A DNA stretch of 48,368 bases from an uncultured Prevotella sp. Its GTDB lineage: Bacteria; Bacteroidota; Bacteroidia; Bacteroidales; Bacteroidaceae. Positions within the stretch are counted from its first letter, which is position 1, and the number at the start of each line of letters is the position of its first letter. The notes beneath the pieces are model-generated. The model ran no database searches and was not told the origin of the DNA. It saw nothing but the letters and a program-made list of their open reading frames with translations. The translations under genes and the position numbers were made by a program. The DNA lies in the NCBI GenBank assembly GCA_905234845.1, contig CAJOIW010000010.1:93500-141867 (forward strand), in the 5' to 3' direction. This document shows positions 32,656-42,103 of this stretch, piece by piece.

Positions 32656-34650
32656 ATGAAACGAATAGCATTTCTGCTGCTCACATATTTGATAAGCCTT
32701 ACCATATGGGCAGCCAAAGCCAACCCTGAGCCTATGACCTTCAAACAAAGTGACGGCACGGAAATAACCGTTCGGCTTTATGGAGACGAACATTTTTCAT
32801 GGTATGCCACACTTGACGGTGTGTTACTAGTTCGAACAGGCGATGATTTCTTCATTGCCGACATAGACGAAGACGGTGAACTGAAGGCCACGAAGGTGCG
32901 TGCCCACAACCACGCCCAACGTACTTTGGAAGAGAGAAGAATGATGAAGTCGCAGCGACGCGACCGTTTCTTCTCTGAAAAAGCCGAAAAACACCGCTCT
33001 TCCTTAAGACGTGTACCTATCGGAAAAGCCAATCCGCCCTATTTCCCACATACAGGATCTCCTACAGCAATTGTCATTCTTGTGAACTTTGCTGATACCA
33101 CCTTTGTCGTTAATGACCCTGTGAAGACCTTCGAACAATACCTAAATGGTGATGAGCAGCAGGATTTTGGACATGGCGAAGGGAAAAACTACGGTAGCGT
33201 ACGCCAGTATTTTGAGGATATGAGCTTCGGACAATTCTCGCCGAAGTTTAAGGTCATTGGGCCTGTCACTGTATCAAAAGGCCTGGCTTACTATGGTACC
33301 AACAGCAGTTCTACAAAGGACATAAATTATTTGCAAATGCTGAAAGAGGCATGTAGACTGGCGCGACAACAGGAGCTTGTGGACTTTACCGACCCGATAT
33401 ACGACAACGACAATGATAACAACATAGACCTTGTTTATTTTGTCTACGCCGGCTACGGTGAAAGCAATGGAGCACCGTCTAATACTATTTGGCCAAAGTC
33501 ATCAACAACTACGATTAATTTAGATGATGCAGACATGAAACCATCTGAAGAAACTCCAAACTGTGGCAAAAGTATAAAACGCTTCGGACTCAACAACGAA
33601 CTCAATGCCAGATGGGGACACAAAGACTTCAAAGAAAATGGCAAGCCTGTGAAACACATCAACGGTATCGGCCTATTCTGTCATGAGTTCAGCCATACTA
33701 TGGGACTTCCGGATCTCTATCCTTATAATACCTCGGCCTACGTTAACAACCAAGAAATGGAGAACTGGAGTCTTATGGACGGAGGAGAATACCTAAACTA
33801 TGGCTACAATCCTGCTGCTTACACAGCATGGGAACGTGAAGTGATGGGATGGTTTGAGATAGAAAACATGGGAGAAGAAAACCAACATATTGAAATCAAA
33901 CCTATCGATGATGACGGAACTGCTTACCGCATCATCAATCCCTCTGATGCAAACGAATACATCATGCTCGAAAACATACAACAGCAAGGCTGGAACAGCG
34001 GCGCATGTGGACACGGCCTGCTGGCTTATCATGTGGTTTGGTCAGCAAAAAGTGTTAATCTAACGGACCATCCCAACGACACCAAAGACCGTCCGCGCAT
34101 GGCTGTTATACCTGCAGACGGCTTGCTCGGCAGCTCATATCTCAGCGGCACATCGCAACCTTGGGGAACTGGTGTCAAATATAAGAGAGATGAGAATAAT
34201 GTGATTGTACGGGACGAAAACGGCAATCCCGTCGTCGAAATGGATCACATTGTGACTAAAGCTGACTACGATAAACAACACGAAGGCGACCCTTTCCCCG
34301 GAAAGAAAAACATCTGCGAACTGAGTTGGAATCTCAGCCTGCCCAACTTTGTATGGTACACCCCAGCAAAACCAGAAGATGCTACTAACGAAGAATATAC
34401 TACGGACAAAAAATACCCTATCTATCAAACCCTGCGCAATATCTCTGAGGATGTGAACACGGGTATCGTGTCGTTCGATTTTTACAACGACTTCACTACT
34501 GCCATCAAGAGCACTTCGCAAATGAATAATGAAATAAGGAATAAAAACAGCGAGACCGTATATGACCTGCAGGGCCGTCGTGTGACGGATAGCTCACAAC
34601 TTCCGAAGGGTATTTACATCGTCAACGGGAAAAAGTTCGTAGTCAGATAG
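32656..34650 (+). CDS. Secreted M6-family metalloprotease with type IX secretion tail
   Basis: A 664-residue protease with a signal peptide (KRIAFLLLTYLISLTIWAA). The InhA-like catalytic domain carries zinc ligands H343, E344 and H347 in FCHEFSHTMGLPDLYP. SPTAIVILVNFADT opens the domain. The C-terminus (VYDLQGRRV then LPKGIYIVNGKKF) matches the type A sorting signal of the type IX secretion system, so it should be exported to the cell surface or medium. I chose the ATG at 32656 because it starts the signal peptide; an ATG at 32485 lies inside the EFR1 gene. A strong hairpin follows. Confidence 0.9.
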   Translation: MKRIAFLLLTYLISLTIWAAKANPEPMTFKQSDGTEITVRLYGDEHFSWYATLDGVLLVRTGDDFFIADIDEDGELKATKVRAHNHAQRTLEERRMMKSQRRDRFFSEKAEKHRSSLRRVPIGKANPPYFPHTGSPTAIVILVNFADTTFVVNDPVKTFEQYLNGDEQQDFGHGEGKNYGSVRQYFEDMSFGQFSPKFKVIGPVTVSKGLAYYGTNSSSTKDINYLQMLKEACRLARQQELVDFTDPIYDNDNDNNIDLVYFVYAGYGESNGAPSNTIWPKSSTTTINLDDADMKPSEETPNCGKSIKRFGLNNELNARWGHKDFKENGKPVKHINGIGLFCHEFSHTMGLPDLYPYNTSAYVNNQEMENWSLMDGGEYLNYGYNPAAYTAWEREVMGWFEIENMGEENQHIEIKPIDDDGTAYRIINPSDANEYIMLENIQQQGWNSGACGHGLLAYHVVWSAKSVNLTDHPNDTKDRPRMAVIPADGLLGSSYLSGTSQPWGTGVKYKRDENNVIVRDENGNPVVEMDHIVTKADYDKQHEGDPFPGKKNICELSWNLSLPNFVWYTPAKPEDATNEEYTTDKKYPIYQTLRNISEDVNTGIVSFDFYNDFTTAIKSTSQMNNEIRNKNSETVYDLQGRRVTDSSQLPKGIYIVNGKKFVVR

Positions 34651-34666
34651 ACTGACATCAAATAAG

Positions 34667-34703
34667 CCTTTACGAAAAATTTTCATGAAAATTTTCGTAA
34701 AGG
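34667..34703. terminator. Near-perfect palindromic bidirectional terminator
   Basis: A 37-base hairpin, symmetric except for one extra A, built on CCTTTACGAAAA and TTTTCGTAAAGG with ATTTTCATGAAAAT at the centre. It lies between the convergent M6 protease and YggS genes. Confidence 0.75.
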
Positions 34704-34724
34704 TTAACGTTTCGGATCTTTGGG

Positions 34725-35399
34725 TTAATATACGCGCTGACCGAAGATAGCCGTTCCGATTCTGACAAGTGTTGAACGGCATTGGCAGGCTATCTTGTAG
34801 TCGTCGCTCATACCCCAGCTTCGTTCACAAAACGAAGGATATTCGGCAAAATACCGTGTTTTCACCTCATCGAAGAAATTGGCAGCCACAAGCATCTCGT
34901 GACGTATCTGCTCCTCATTGTCAGTCAATGATGCCATCATCATCAAACCGCAAATGTCCACATTCTTCAATGCACGCCATTCCCCATCAGCCAACAATGC
35001 ACGACAATCATCGAGTGAAAAACCGTATTTAGTTGTCTCCTCGGCAATATGTAACTCAAGCAACACCTTGATGACACGACCACAACGGGTAGCCTGTTTG
35101 TTAATTTCCTTCAGAAGTTTCAGCGAGTCAACGGCCTCTATCATATATATATAAGGTGCAATGTATTTCACCTTATTGGTTTGAAGATGGCCGATGAAAT
35201 GCCACTGAATATCTTTGGGTAAAACCGGAACCTTTACACGCAGCTCTTGCTCGTGACTCTCACCAAAAATGTGCTGCCCGGCAGCATAAGCCTCCATAAT
35301 GTCGGTAGCAGGATGGAACTTGCTTACCGCTACCAGCCCTACATCCTCAGGAAGGCTACTTTGTATCTGCCTCAGATTTTGTCCGATGCTCATAGACAT
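34725..35399 (-). CDS. YggS/PROSC family PLP-binding protein
   Basis: A 224-residue single-barrel PLP protein that keeps pyridoxal phosphate homeostasis. The cofactor lysine is K27 in GLVAVSKFHP. HFIGHLQTNKVKYI, LLELHIAEETTKYGF and CGLMMMAS are family blocks, and the C-terminal RIGTAIFGQRVY binds the phosphate. Start at 35399 or 35393; both fall inside the end of the DUF4494 gene, giving a 38-44 base overlap on the same strand. The two genes are probably translated together. Confidence 0.93.
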   Translation of the reverse strand: MSMSIGQNLRQIQSSLPEDVGLVAVSKFHPATDIMEAYAAGQHIFGESHEQELRVKVPVLPKDIQWHFIGHLQTNKVKYIAPYIYMIEAVDSLKLLKEINKQATRCGRVIKVLLELHIAEETTKYGFSLDDCRALLADGEWRALKNVDICGLMMMASLTDNEEQIRHEMLVAANFFDEVKTRYFAEYPSFCERSWGMSDDYKIACQCRSTLVRIGTAIFGQRVY

Positions 35400-35823
35400 C
35401 CATTATCTTGGTTTCCATGATGTTGGCTATTACATAGTCAATCATCGTACCACCCATTACTTCTTCTATATTTTTCACCGCCCCATTAAACGTAGCGGCC
35501 TGTACCAGATAGGTTACCGTAGAGCGCTTTTCCTTCTCTGTTTTCTCGTCAATCGTAATGAACTGAAGTTTGGCTTTATACCAGCGGTCGTCGTTGGCAT
35601 TCTCGCTGAAGAATATTTCGCCATATATGGCTGGCGTGATATTCTTCACCTCAAATTCGCCGCTGATGTACGATGACATCTCGCGCGTAATCGTTTCCTC
35701 AGCCTCACCGAAAGACAGCGCATCGACAACATAGAGTTCTGTCACTTTTTTCGGCATACCATCTTCCATAGTCCTGTCGTAACGGACAGAGGTTTCAAAC
35801 CATTTTGCTGTTCTGCTTCTCAT
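35356..35823 (-). CDS. DUF4494 family protein
   Basis: A 155-residue soluble protein of DUF4494, limited mostly to Bacteroidota and of unknown function. Blocks seen are KWFETSVRYDRT, VTELYVVDALSFGEAEE, KAKLQFITIDEKTEKEKR and YLVQAATFNGAVKNI. It is upstream of yggS with overlapping frames, and its -7 box (35864-35871) diverges from the aminotransferase promoter. Confidence 0.88.
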   Translation of the reverse strand: MRSRTAKWFETSVRYDRTMEDGMPKKVTELYVVDALSFGEAEETITREMSSYISGEFEVKNITPAIYGEIFFSENANDDRWYKAKLQFITIDEKTEKEKRSTVTYLVQAATFNGAVKNIEEVMGGTMIDYVIANIMETKIMDVYEHRTKSEADTK

Positions 35824-35863
35824 TTTACTATATTCTACCTAAACATAAATTTATTTCTGCATG

Positions 35864-35871
35864 CAAAATTA
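35864..35871 (-). promoter_or_regulatory. Putative DUF4494 gene -7 box
   Basis: TAATTTTG on the minus strand, about 41 bases before the DUF4494 start. No matching -33 element. Confidence 0.55.
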
Positions 35872-35915
35872 AAAAATAATTACGAACTATAAACCATGAA
35901 TTATGAATTATTTTG

Positions 35916-35923
35916 TACCTTTG
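35916..35923 (+). promoter_or_regulatory. Putative aminotransferase -7 box
   Basis: TACCTTTG, 29 bases before the ATG at 35953. A short ATGAATT tandem precedes it. The frame beginning at 35896 runs through the box, so that start is rejected. Confidence 0.65.
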
Positions 35924-35952
35924 CAGCGAAATTTGTAAAAAAGACTGAAAAA

Positions 35953-37155
35953 ATGCCGGAAATTTCCATACGCGGCCTTGAAATGCCGGAGTCGCCTATT
36001 CGCAAACTGGCTCCACTGGCACAAGCTGCAAAGAACAGGGGTATTCGGGTCTATCATCTGAATATTGGACAGCCCGATCTGCCTACACCAAAGGTGGCGC
36101 TCGATGCGCTGAAACAAGTAGACCGTACCGTTCTTGAATATTCACCTTCACAAGGCTACCGCTCATATAGAGAAAAACTCGTTGGCTATTATGCAAAATA
36201 TAACATCGATGTTACCGCCGACGATATTATTATAACCTCAGGTGGCTCTGAGGCCGTACTTTTTGCCTTTCTCTCCTGTCTGAACCCTGGCGACGAGATT
36301 ATTGTGCCCGAACCGGCATACGCCAACTATATGGCATTTGCAATTTCTGCAGGAGCTGTCATTCGCACCATTGCTACGACCATTGAGGAGGGTTTCTCCT
36401 TGCCTAAGGTGGAAAAATTCGAGGAACTCATCAATGAACGTACTCGCGCCATCATGATTTGCAATCCCAACAACCCCACCGGCTATCTATATACCCGCCG
36501 CGAGATGAACCAGATTCGTGACCTCGTAAAGAAATATGACCTTTACCTTTTCTCTGATGAGGTCTATCGCGAATACATCTACACAGGCTCTCCTTATATC
36601 TCAGCTTGTCATTTGGACGGAATAGAACAGAACGTTATTCTAATAGACTCTGTCTCAAAACGTTATTCGGAATGCGGAATCCGCATCGGTGCGCTCATCA
36701 CGAAAAACAAGGCAGTCAGACAAACCGTTCTGAAATTCTGTCAGGCCCGTCTCTCCCCTCCCCTTATCGGACAAATTGTGGCTGAAGCTTCTTTGGACAC
36801 ACCCGAGGAATACCTACGGGAAGTCTATGATGAATACGTTGAGCGGCGCAAATGTCTCATTGATGGTCTAAACCGCATCCCAGGAGTCTATTCTCCTATT
36901 CCCATGGGTGCCTTCTACACTGTGGCCAAACTACCTGTCGATAATGCCGAAAACTTCTGCCGTTGGTGTTTAGAGAGTTTCGAACATGAGGGTTGCACCG
37001 TAATGATGGCTCCCGCAGCAGGTTTCTACACCACACCCGGCGCAGGTTACAATCAGGTACGCATCGCCTACGTACTGAAAAAACGCGACCTTGAACATGC
37101 TCTCATCGTACTCCAAAAAGCTATAGAGGCCTATCCCGGAAAAAAGGATTCATGA
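35953..37155 (+). CDS. Class I/II PLP-dependent aminotransferase (aspartate aminotransferase-like)
   Basis: The 400-residue fold-type I enzyme opens with GLEMPESPIRKLAP. It has NIGQPDLPTP, the substrate loop TSGGSEAV, CNPNNPTGYLYT, DEVYREYIY, and the cofactor lysine K236 in DSVSKRYSECGIRIG. It resembles bacterial aspartate or branched-substrate aminotransferases; the amino donor is not certain. Its stop overlaps the permease start by 4 bases (ATGA). Confidence 0.92.
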   Translation: MPEISIRGLEMPESPIRKLAPLAQAAKNRGIRVYHLNIGQPDLPTPKVALDALKQVDRTVLEYSPSQGYRSYREKLVGYYAKYNIDVTADDIIITSGGSEAVLFAFLSCLNPGDEIIVPEPAYANYMAFAISAGAVIRTIATTIEEGFSLPKVEKFEELINERTRAIMICNPNNPTGYLYTRREMNQIRDLVKKYDLYLFSDEVYREYIYTGSPYISACHLDGIEQNVILIDSVSKRYSECGIRIGALITKNKAVRQTVLKFCQARLSPPLIGQIVAEASLDTPEEYLREVYDEYVERRKCLIDGLNRIPGVYSPIPMGAFYTVAKLPVDNAENFCRWCLESFEHEGCTVMMAPAAGFYTTPGAGYNQVRIAYVLKKRDLEHALIVLQKAIEAYPGKKDS

Positions 37156-38399
37156 ACCTGCCACTATTCTTAGCCCGTCGCATCAACCACGATGAAGGCG
37201 GCTCACGTAAAGTGAGTCGTCCTGCTATACGTATAGCTACCATAGGGGTTGGCATCGGGCTGGCAGTGATGATTGTAAGCATCTGTGTGGTGTTGGGGTT
37301 TAAGCATACCGTCCGAAACAAGGTAATCGGCTTTGGCAGTCACATTCAATTGGCGAATATCCAAACCCATCAGACCGGCGAAGAGCAACCCGTTCTTGTG
37401 TCTGACTCTATCCTAGGTGTATTGCGTTACTCAAAGGGTATAGCCCACGTGCAACGATATGCCTACCGGCAGGGAATTCTGAAAACCGACGACGACTTTC
37501 TCGGAGTTGTGCTCAAAGGTGTCGGACCGGAATTTGATACGACATTCATCGCCTCTAATCTCATTTCTGGCAATGTTCCTGAATTTTCCGACAAGTTAAG
37601 TTCCAATAAATTACTCATTTCAAAATTCATGGCCGACAAACTGCGGCTAAAAACCAATGACCGGCTGTTTGCCTACTTCATCGACCAGAATGGTGTCCGA
37701 CCACGAAGATTCACTATCTGTGGCATCTATCAGACTAACCTCTCACAATACGATCAGCTCATCTGTTTCACCGACCTCTATACGACTGTAAAACTAAATG
37801 GCTGGCTGGATGATATGGTAAGTGGAACAGAGCTGACTGTATGCGATTTCAATATGACCGACGAGATAGCTGCGAAATTTGCCAAGCACATCAACGGCAC
37901 AAAAGACTCAGCTGGCAACGTCTACTCGGTAGCCACAATCCGACAGCTCAACCCACAAATCTTCTCCTGGCTCGACCTGCTCGACATGAATGTCTGGATT
38001 ATCCTTGCGCTGATGATAGCCGTTGCTGGCGTGACTATCGTCTCTGGCCTGCTCATTATTATTCTCGAACGAACAACAATGATAGGCATCCTCAAGGCTT
38101 TAGGTGCGCGCAATGACACTATCCGCCACACGTTCCTCTGGTTTGCGGCTTTCATCGTCGGCAGAGGAATGCTATTTGGCAATATTCTTGGCTTTGCCCT
38201 CGTACTGATACAAAAACATACTGGAATAGTCCATCTTGATCCACAGACCTATTATGTATCAACAGTACCTGTGGAAATCAATCTATCTCTAATCCTGCTA
38301 CTCAACATAGCTACACTCGTTATCAGTATTTTCGTACTCGTGGCTCCCAGCTATCTTATCTCGCATATCCACCCAGCAAAATCCATGCGCTACGAATAA
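37152..38399 (+). CDS. LolC/LolE-like ABC transporter permease
   Basis: A 415-residue FtsX-fold permease. One transmembrane helix at about 25-50 (IGVGIGLAVMIVSICVVLGF) is followed by a periplasmic domain of about 210 residues, then three helices near 275-305, 320-345 and 375-405. This is the layout of lipoprotein-releasing permeases, which move lipoproteins from the inner membrane. The N-terminal LARRINHDEGGSRKVSRP is typical of Bacteroidota copies. No ATPase is adjacent. The gene is coupled to the aminotransferase by a 4-base overlap. Confidence 0.88.
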   Translation: MNLPLFLARRINHDEGGSRKVSRPAIRIATIGVGIGLAVMIVSICVVLGFKHTVRNKVIGFGSHIQLANIQTHQTGEEQPVLVSDSILGVLRYSKGIAHVQRYAYRQGILKTDDDFLGVVLKGVGPEFDTTFIASNLISGNVPEFSDKLSSNKLLISKFMADKLRLKTNDRLFAYFIDQNGVRPRRFTICGIYQTNLSQYDQLICFTDLYTTVKLNGWLDDMVSGTELTVCDFNMTDEIAAKFAKHINGTKDSAGNVYSVATIRQLNPQIFSWLDLLDMNVWIILALMIAVAGVTIVSGLLIIILERTTMIGILKALGARNDTIRHTFLWFAAFIVGRGMLFGNILGFALVLIQKHTGIVHLDPQTYYVSTVPVEINLSLILLLNIATLVISIFVLVAPSYLISHIHPAKSMRYE

Positions 38400-38456
38400 G
38401 CGAAGATTAAAAAGAAGATTAAAAATCAAACTTTTTTGAAAAAACTGCACAAAAAA

Positions 38457-38488
38457 TTTGGAAATGTGCATGGAAGTGATTACCTTTG
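38457..38488 (+). promoter_or_regulatory. First acyl-CoA ligase promoter (-33 and -7)
   Basis: TTTG (38457-38460), 20 bases, then TACCTTTG (38481-38488). This is a full consensus match; the start codon at 38512 leaves a leader of about 20 bases. Confidence 0.8.
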
Positions 38489-38511
38489 CACAAAATTTTT
38501 AAAATTGTGCA

Positions 38512-40173
38512 ATGAAATCAGTACAAAGCTTCAATAAATGTATTGAACGGGCAATAATTGAAAATTGGGAGCAAGACTCGCTGACAGATTATCAGGGCGA
38601 GACGCTCCAATATCGTGATGTGGCCCGCATCATAGAGAAACTTCATATCGTTTTTGAGGAAAGTGGTATCCAGTGTGGTGACAAGATTGCCCTATGCGGC
38701 CGCAACAGCTCCCATTGGGGTGTAGCTTTTTTGGCAACACTTACTTATGGAGCAGTGGCAGTCCCTATTCTTCATGAGTTCACCGCCGACCAAGTGCACA
38801 ACATCGTGAACCACTCTGACGCGCGGTTGCTTTTCGTTGGCGACTGGGTAGCTACGGGCATCAATGTGGAGGCTATGCCGACCCTTGAGGCCATTATCAA
38901 CCTACCCGACTTCTCGCTAATGGTGTCACGGAATGAAAAAATCAGTTATGCCCGTGAACACTTGAACGAAATGTTTGGCAAGAAGTATCCCAAATTCTTT
39001 CGCAAACAACATGTGTCATACTATGAGGACAAGGCGGAGGAGTTGGCGGTCATCAACTATACCAGTGGCACGACAGGTTTCTCAAAGGGTGTGATGCTTC
39101 CTTACCGTGCTCTATGGGGAAATCTTGACTTTGCTCTCACCGAGCTGGGCACGACAATCCCCCATCATAGCAACATGGTATGTATTCTTCCTATGGCTCA
39201 CATGTATGGCATGGCTTTTGAGTTTCTTTTCCCTCTATGCCATGGAGTACACCTTTATTATCTTAATCGTTTACCTAGCCCGTCACTTATCGCCAAGGCT
39301 TATGCTGAGCTAAAACCCTCGCTGGTCATCGCTGTTCCGCTCATTATCGAGAAAATTATCCGCAAGCGCGTCTTCCCGAAGATACAAAACCATGCCATGC
39401 GCCTGTTGCTCAACACGCCTATTCTGAACAAGAAAGTGAAGCAGAAGATATGTGAGCAGGTATATCAAGCTTTCGGTGGCAATGCATATGAGATTGTCAT
39501 CGGCGGTGCAGCATTGAGCCAGGAGGTGGAGCAGTTCCTCATGAGCATCGACTTCCCCGTCACCGTGGGCTACGGTACAACTGAATGTGCTCCGCTCATC
39601 AGCTACTGCGATTACCATTATTTCCGTTCACGTTCTTGCGGACGGCCTATCTACCATATGGAATGCCACATTGATAGTCCTGACCCAGAAAATATTGCGG
39701 GCGAGATACTCACACGCGGCACAAACGTGATGCTCGGATACTACAAGAACGAGGAAGCCACGCGCGAGGTACTTGACAGTGAAGGCTGGTACCACACAGG
39801 TGACCTCGGCACGATGGACAGCGATGGATTTGTCTACATCCGCGGACGGTTGAAAAACATGCTGCTCAGTGCCAACGGTCAGAACATCTATCCCGAGGAG
39901 ATAGAGGATCAGCTCAACTCAATGGCGATGATAGCCGAGAGTGTTGTTATTCAAGAAGGTGACCGTCTTGTGGCACTTGTCTATCCCGACATGGAAGAGG
40001 TTGAGTCCATGGGCTTTGGTGCTGAAGAGGTGGCCGGACTAATGGAGGAAAACCGGTTGCAGCTCAACCAACTACTCCCACCTTTTAGCAAGATAAGCGA
40101 GGTGAGAGTCAGAGAAACCGAATTTGAGAAAACACCTAAAAAGAGCATCAAACGCTATTTGTATCAACCGTAA
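38512..40173 (+). CDS. AMP-binding acyl-CoA ligase, first paralogue
   Basis: A 553-residue adenylating enzyme of the long-chain fatty acid-CoA ligase group. The phosphate loop is INYTSGTTGFSKGVM near residue 180, the second core motif GYGTTECAPLISY near 352, and YHTGDLGTMDSDGFVYI near 427. The C-terminal PKKSIKRYLY has the catalytic Lys. It should form acyl-adenylate then acyl-CoA (or load another carrier) in the cytosol. It has its own promoter, and a closely similar gene follows after 97 bases. Confidence 0.9.
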   Translation: MKSVQSFNKCIERAIIENWEQDSLTDYQGETLQYRDVARIIEKLHIVFEESGIQCGDKIALCGRNSSHWGVAFLATLTYGAVAVPILHEFTADQVHNIVNHSDARLLFVGDWVATGINVEAMPTLEAIINLPDFSLMVSRNEKISYAREHLNEMFGKKYPKFFRKQHVSYYEDKAEELAVINYTSGTTGFSKGVMLPYRALWGNLDFALTELGTTIPHHSNMVCILPMAHMYGMAFEFLFPLCHGVHLYYLNRLPSPSLIAKAYAELKPSLVIAVPLIIEKIIRKRVFPKIQNHAMRLLLNTPILNKKVKQKICEQVYQAFGGNAYEIVIGGAALSQEVEQFLMSIDFPVTVGYGTTECAPLISYCDYHYFRSRSCGRPIYHMECHIDSPDPENIAGEILTRGTNVMLGYYKNEEATREVLDSEGWYHTGDLGTMDSDGFVYIRGRLKNMLLSANGQNIYPEEIEDQLNSMAMIAESVVIQEGDRLVALVYPDMEEVESMGFGAEEVAGLMEENRLQLNQLLPPFSKISEVRVRETEFEKTPKKSIKRYLYQP

Positions 40174-40270
40174 TGAGTTAAGAATTTTATAATCGGCAAA
40201 TGGAAGAACACGGATAAATACGGAACAATCCTTCATCCTTCTTCTCTCATCCCTTATTCATTACAAAAAA

Positions 40271-41929
40271 ATGACTATTCCTAGTTTTAACGAACTCATA
40301 CAAAAGAGCATCATTGATCATTGGGATCTTGACGCACTTACCGACTATAAAGGTGCAACTCTGCAATATCACGATGTGGCTCGCAAGATTGAAAAGCTAC
40401 ACATCATGTTTGAGCATAGTGGTGTGCAACGTGGCGACAAGATAGCTCTTTGCGGGCGCAATAGCTCCCATTGGGCAGTGGCCTATCTTGCCACACTTAC
40501 CTATGGAGCTGTGGCTGTGCCAATTCTTCATGAGTTCACCGCCGAACAGGTTCACAATATTGTGAATCACTCCGACGCGCGGTTGCTTTTTGTAGGCGAC
40601 GTGGTGGGTCCCACCATCGACCCTACCAAGATGCCCCTTCTCGAAGGCATTATCAACATTCCCGACTATTCACTTCTGCTTTCGCGTACTGATAAACTTA
40701 CCTATGCCCGAGAGAATTTGAACAAGATCTTCGGAGAACGTTACCCTAAATATTTCCGTAAAGAGCATGTCAGCTATTATACCGAGCAAAGTCCTGATGA
40801 ACTAGCGCTCATCAACTACACTAGCGGCACGACTGGTTTCTCCAAGGGTGTCATGATACCCTACCGCGCCCTATGGTCTAACTTTGATTTCGCATGCGAG
40901 GCTATGGGCAAGCATCTGGAGGGTGGACAGAACGTCATCTCTATACTACCGCTTGCTCACATGTACGGCATGGCCTTTGAGTTCATCTACGAATTCCTCA
41001 CTGGCATGCACATCTACTTCCTTACTCGAATTCCCTCACCAGCTATTATCGCTGCAGCTTTTGCCGAGGTAAAGCCTGCCATTATCATTGCTGTGCCCCT
41101 CATTATCGAGAAAATCATCCGCAAGCGCGTGCTTCCCCGTCTGCAGACGCGTCGAATGCGCTTGTTGCGTACCATGCCCGTCGTCTCGGGTGTGGTCAAT
41201 GAGCGCATCTGCGAACAGGTACGTGAGGCCTTCGGCGGAAGGTTTTACGAGATTATCGTCGGTGGAGCTGCTTTCAATCAGGAGGTTGAGCAGTTCCTCT
41301 ATAACATCAGTTTCCCTTATACTGTAGGCTATGGTGCTACCGAGTGCGCCCCTATTATCTGCTATGCTCCGTGGGACGAATTCCAACCAGGCTCCTGCGG
41401 GCGAGCTGCTAAAAATATGCAAGTGCGCATACTCAGTCATGATCCAGAAAACGTTCCTGGTGAGATTTTGGCGAAAGGCCCTAATGTAATGCTTGGCTAC
41501 TACAAAAACGAGGAAGCCACTCGCGAAACCATCGACGCTGACGGTTGGTACCACACAGGTGATCTCGGTACTATGGACAACGAAGGAAACGTTTATATCA
41601 AAGGCCGCTCCAAAAACATGCTCCTTGGTGCCAGCGGACAAAATATATATCCCGAGGAGATAGAAGATCAGCTCAACTCCCTGCCCCTTGTGGGCGAGAG
41701 TATCGTTGTACAGCGAGAAGAGAAGATCGTCGCTCTTGTCCATCCTGACTACGACGAAGCCCAGTCACTCGGACTTACTAACGATGACATTATCCGACAG
41801 ATGGAACAAAACCGTCTGACACTCAACCAAACCCAACCGCCCTATTGCCGTATCGCAGCCATAGATCTCCATACTGAGGAATTTGCAAAAACACCCAAGA
41901 AAAGTATCAAACGTTATCTTTATCACTAG
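40271..41929 (+). CDS. AMP-binding acyl-CoA ligase, second paralogue
   Basis: A 552-residue sister of the gene before it, alike along the whole length (for example CGRNSSHW, TYGAVAVPILHEFTA, TSGTTGFSKGVM, YHTGDLGTM, GQNIYPEEIEDQLNS). Differences cluster in the acyl-pocket stretch (about 195-330) and in EEKIVALVHPDYDEA near the hinge, so the two may have different acyl preference. No -7 box is seen in the 97-base gap, so it may share the first promoter. A large hairpin follows. Confidence 0.9.
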   Translation: MTIPSFNELIQKSIIDHWDLDALTDYKGATLQYHDVARKIEKLHIMFEHSGVQRGDKIALCGRNSSHWAVAYLATLTYGAVAVPILHEFTAEQVHNIVNHSDARLLFVGDVVGPTIDPTKMPLLEGIINIPDYSLLLSRTDKLTYARENLNKIFGERYPKYFRKEHVSYYTEQSPDELALINYTSGTTGFSKGVMIPYRALWSNFDFACEAMGKHLEGGQNVISILPLAHMYGMAFEFIYEFLTGMHIYFLTRIPSPAIIAAAFAEVKPAIIIAVPLIIEKIIRKRVLPRLQTRRMRLLRTMPVVSGVVNERICEQVREAFGGRFYEIIVGGAAFNQEVEQFLYNISFPYTVGYGATECAPIICYAPWDEFQPGSCGRAAKNMQVRILSHDPENVPGEILAKGPNVMLGYYKNEEATRETIDADGWYHTGDLGTMDNEGNVYIKGRSKNMLLGASGQNIYPEEIEDQLNSLPLVGESIVVQREEKIVALVHPDYDEAQSLGLTNDDIIRQMEQNRLTLNQTQPPYCRIAAIDLHTEEFAKTPKKSIKRYLYH

Positions 41930-41993
41930 GTCACAGCCAAGAAAAAGGAATTAGACCATGGCGTAGGTGAAATTCGGACAATGGTCTTTTGCT

Positions 41994-42059
41994 GAAAATT
42001 CTCTAGGGAATTTTGTATGAAAAACAAGCTTTCATGGAAAATTCCCTAGAGAATTTTTC
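41994..42059. terminator. Large hairpin with paired CTAGGG palindromes
   Basis: Two 20-base palindrome-like blocks (41995-42014 and 42038-42057) are exact reverse complements of one another, and ATGAAA/TTTCAT extends the stem towards a 7-base loop. It separates the ligase genes from the helicase gene and is followed by a T run, so termination is likely. Its core is shared with 30623-30685. Confidence 0.75.
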
Positions 42060-42090
42060 GTAAAGACTCTTTCTTGAAAAGAATTATTCG

Positions 42091-42098
42091 TAACTTTG
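42091..42098 (+). promoter_or_regulatory. Putative -7 box of the AddA-like gene
   Basis: TAACTTTG ends 5 bases before the ATG at 42104 (and 11 before an alternative ATG at 42110). The leader would be only a few bases long. Confidence 0.65.
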
Positions 42099-42103
42099 CA
42101 AAC

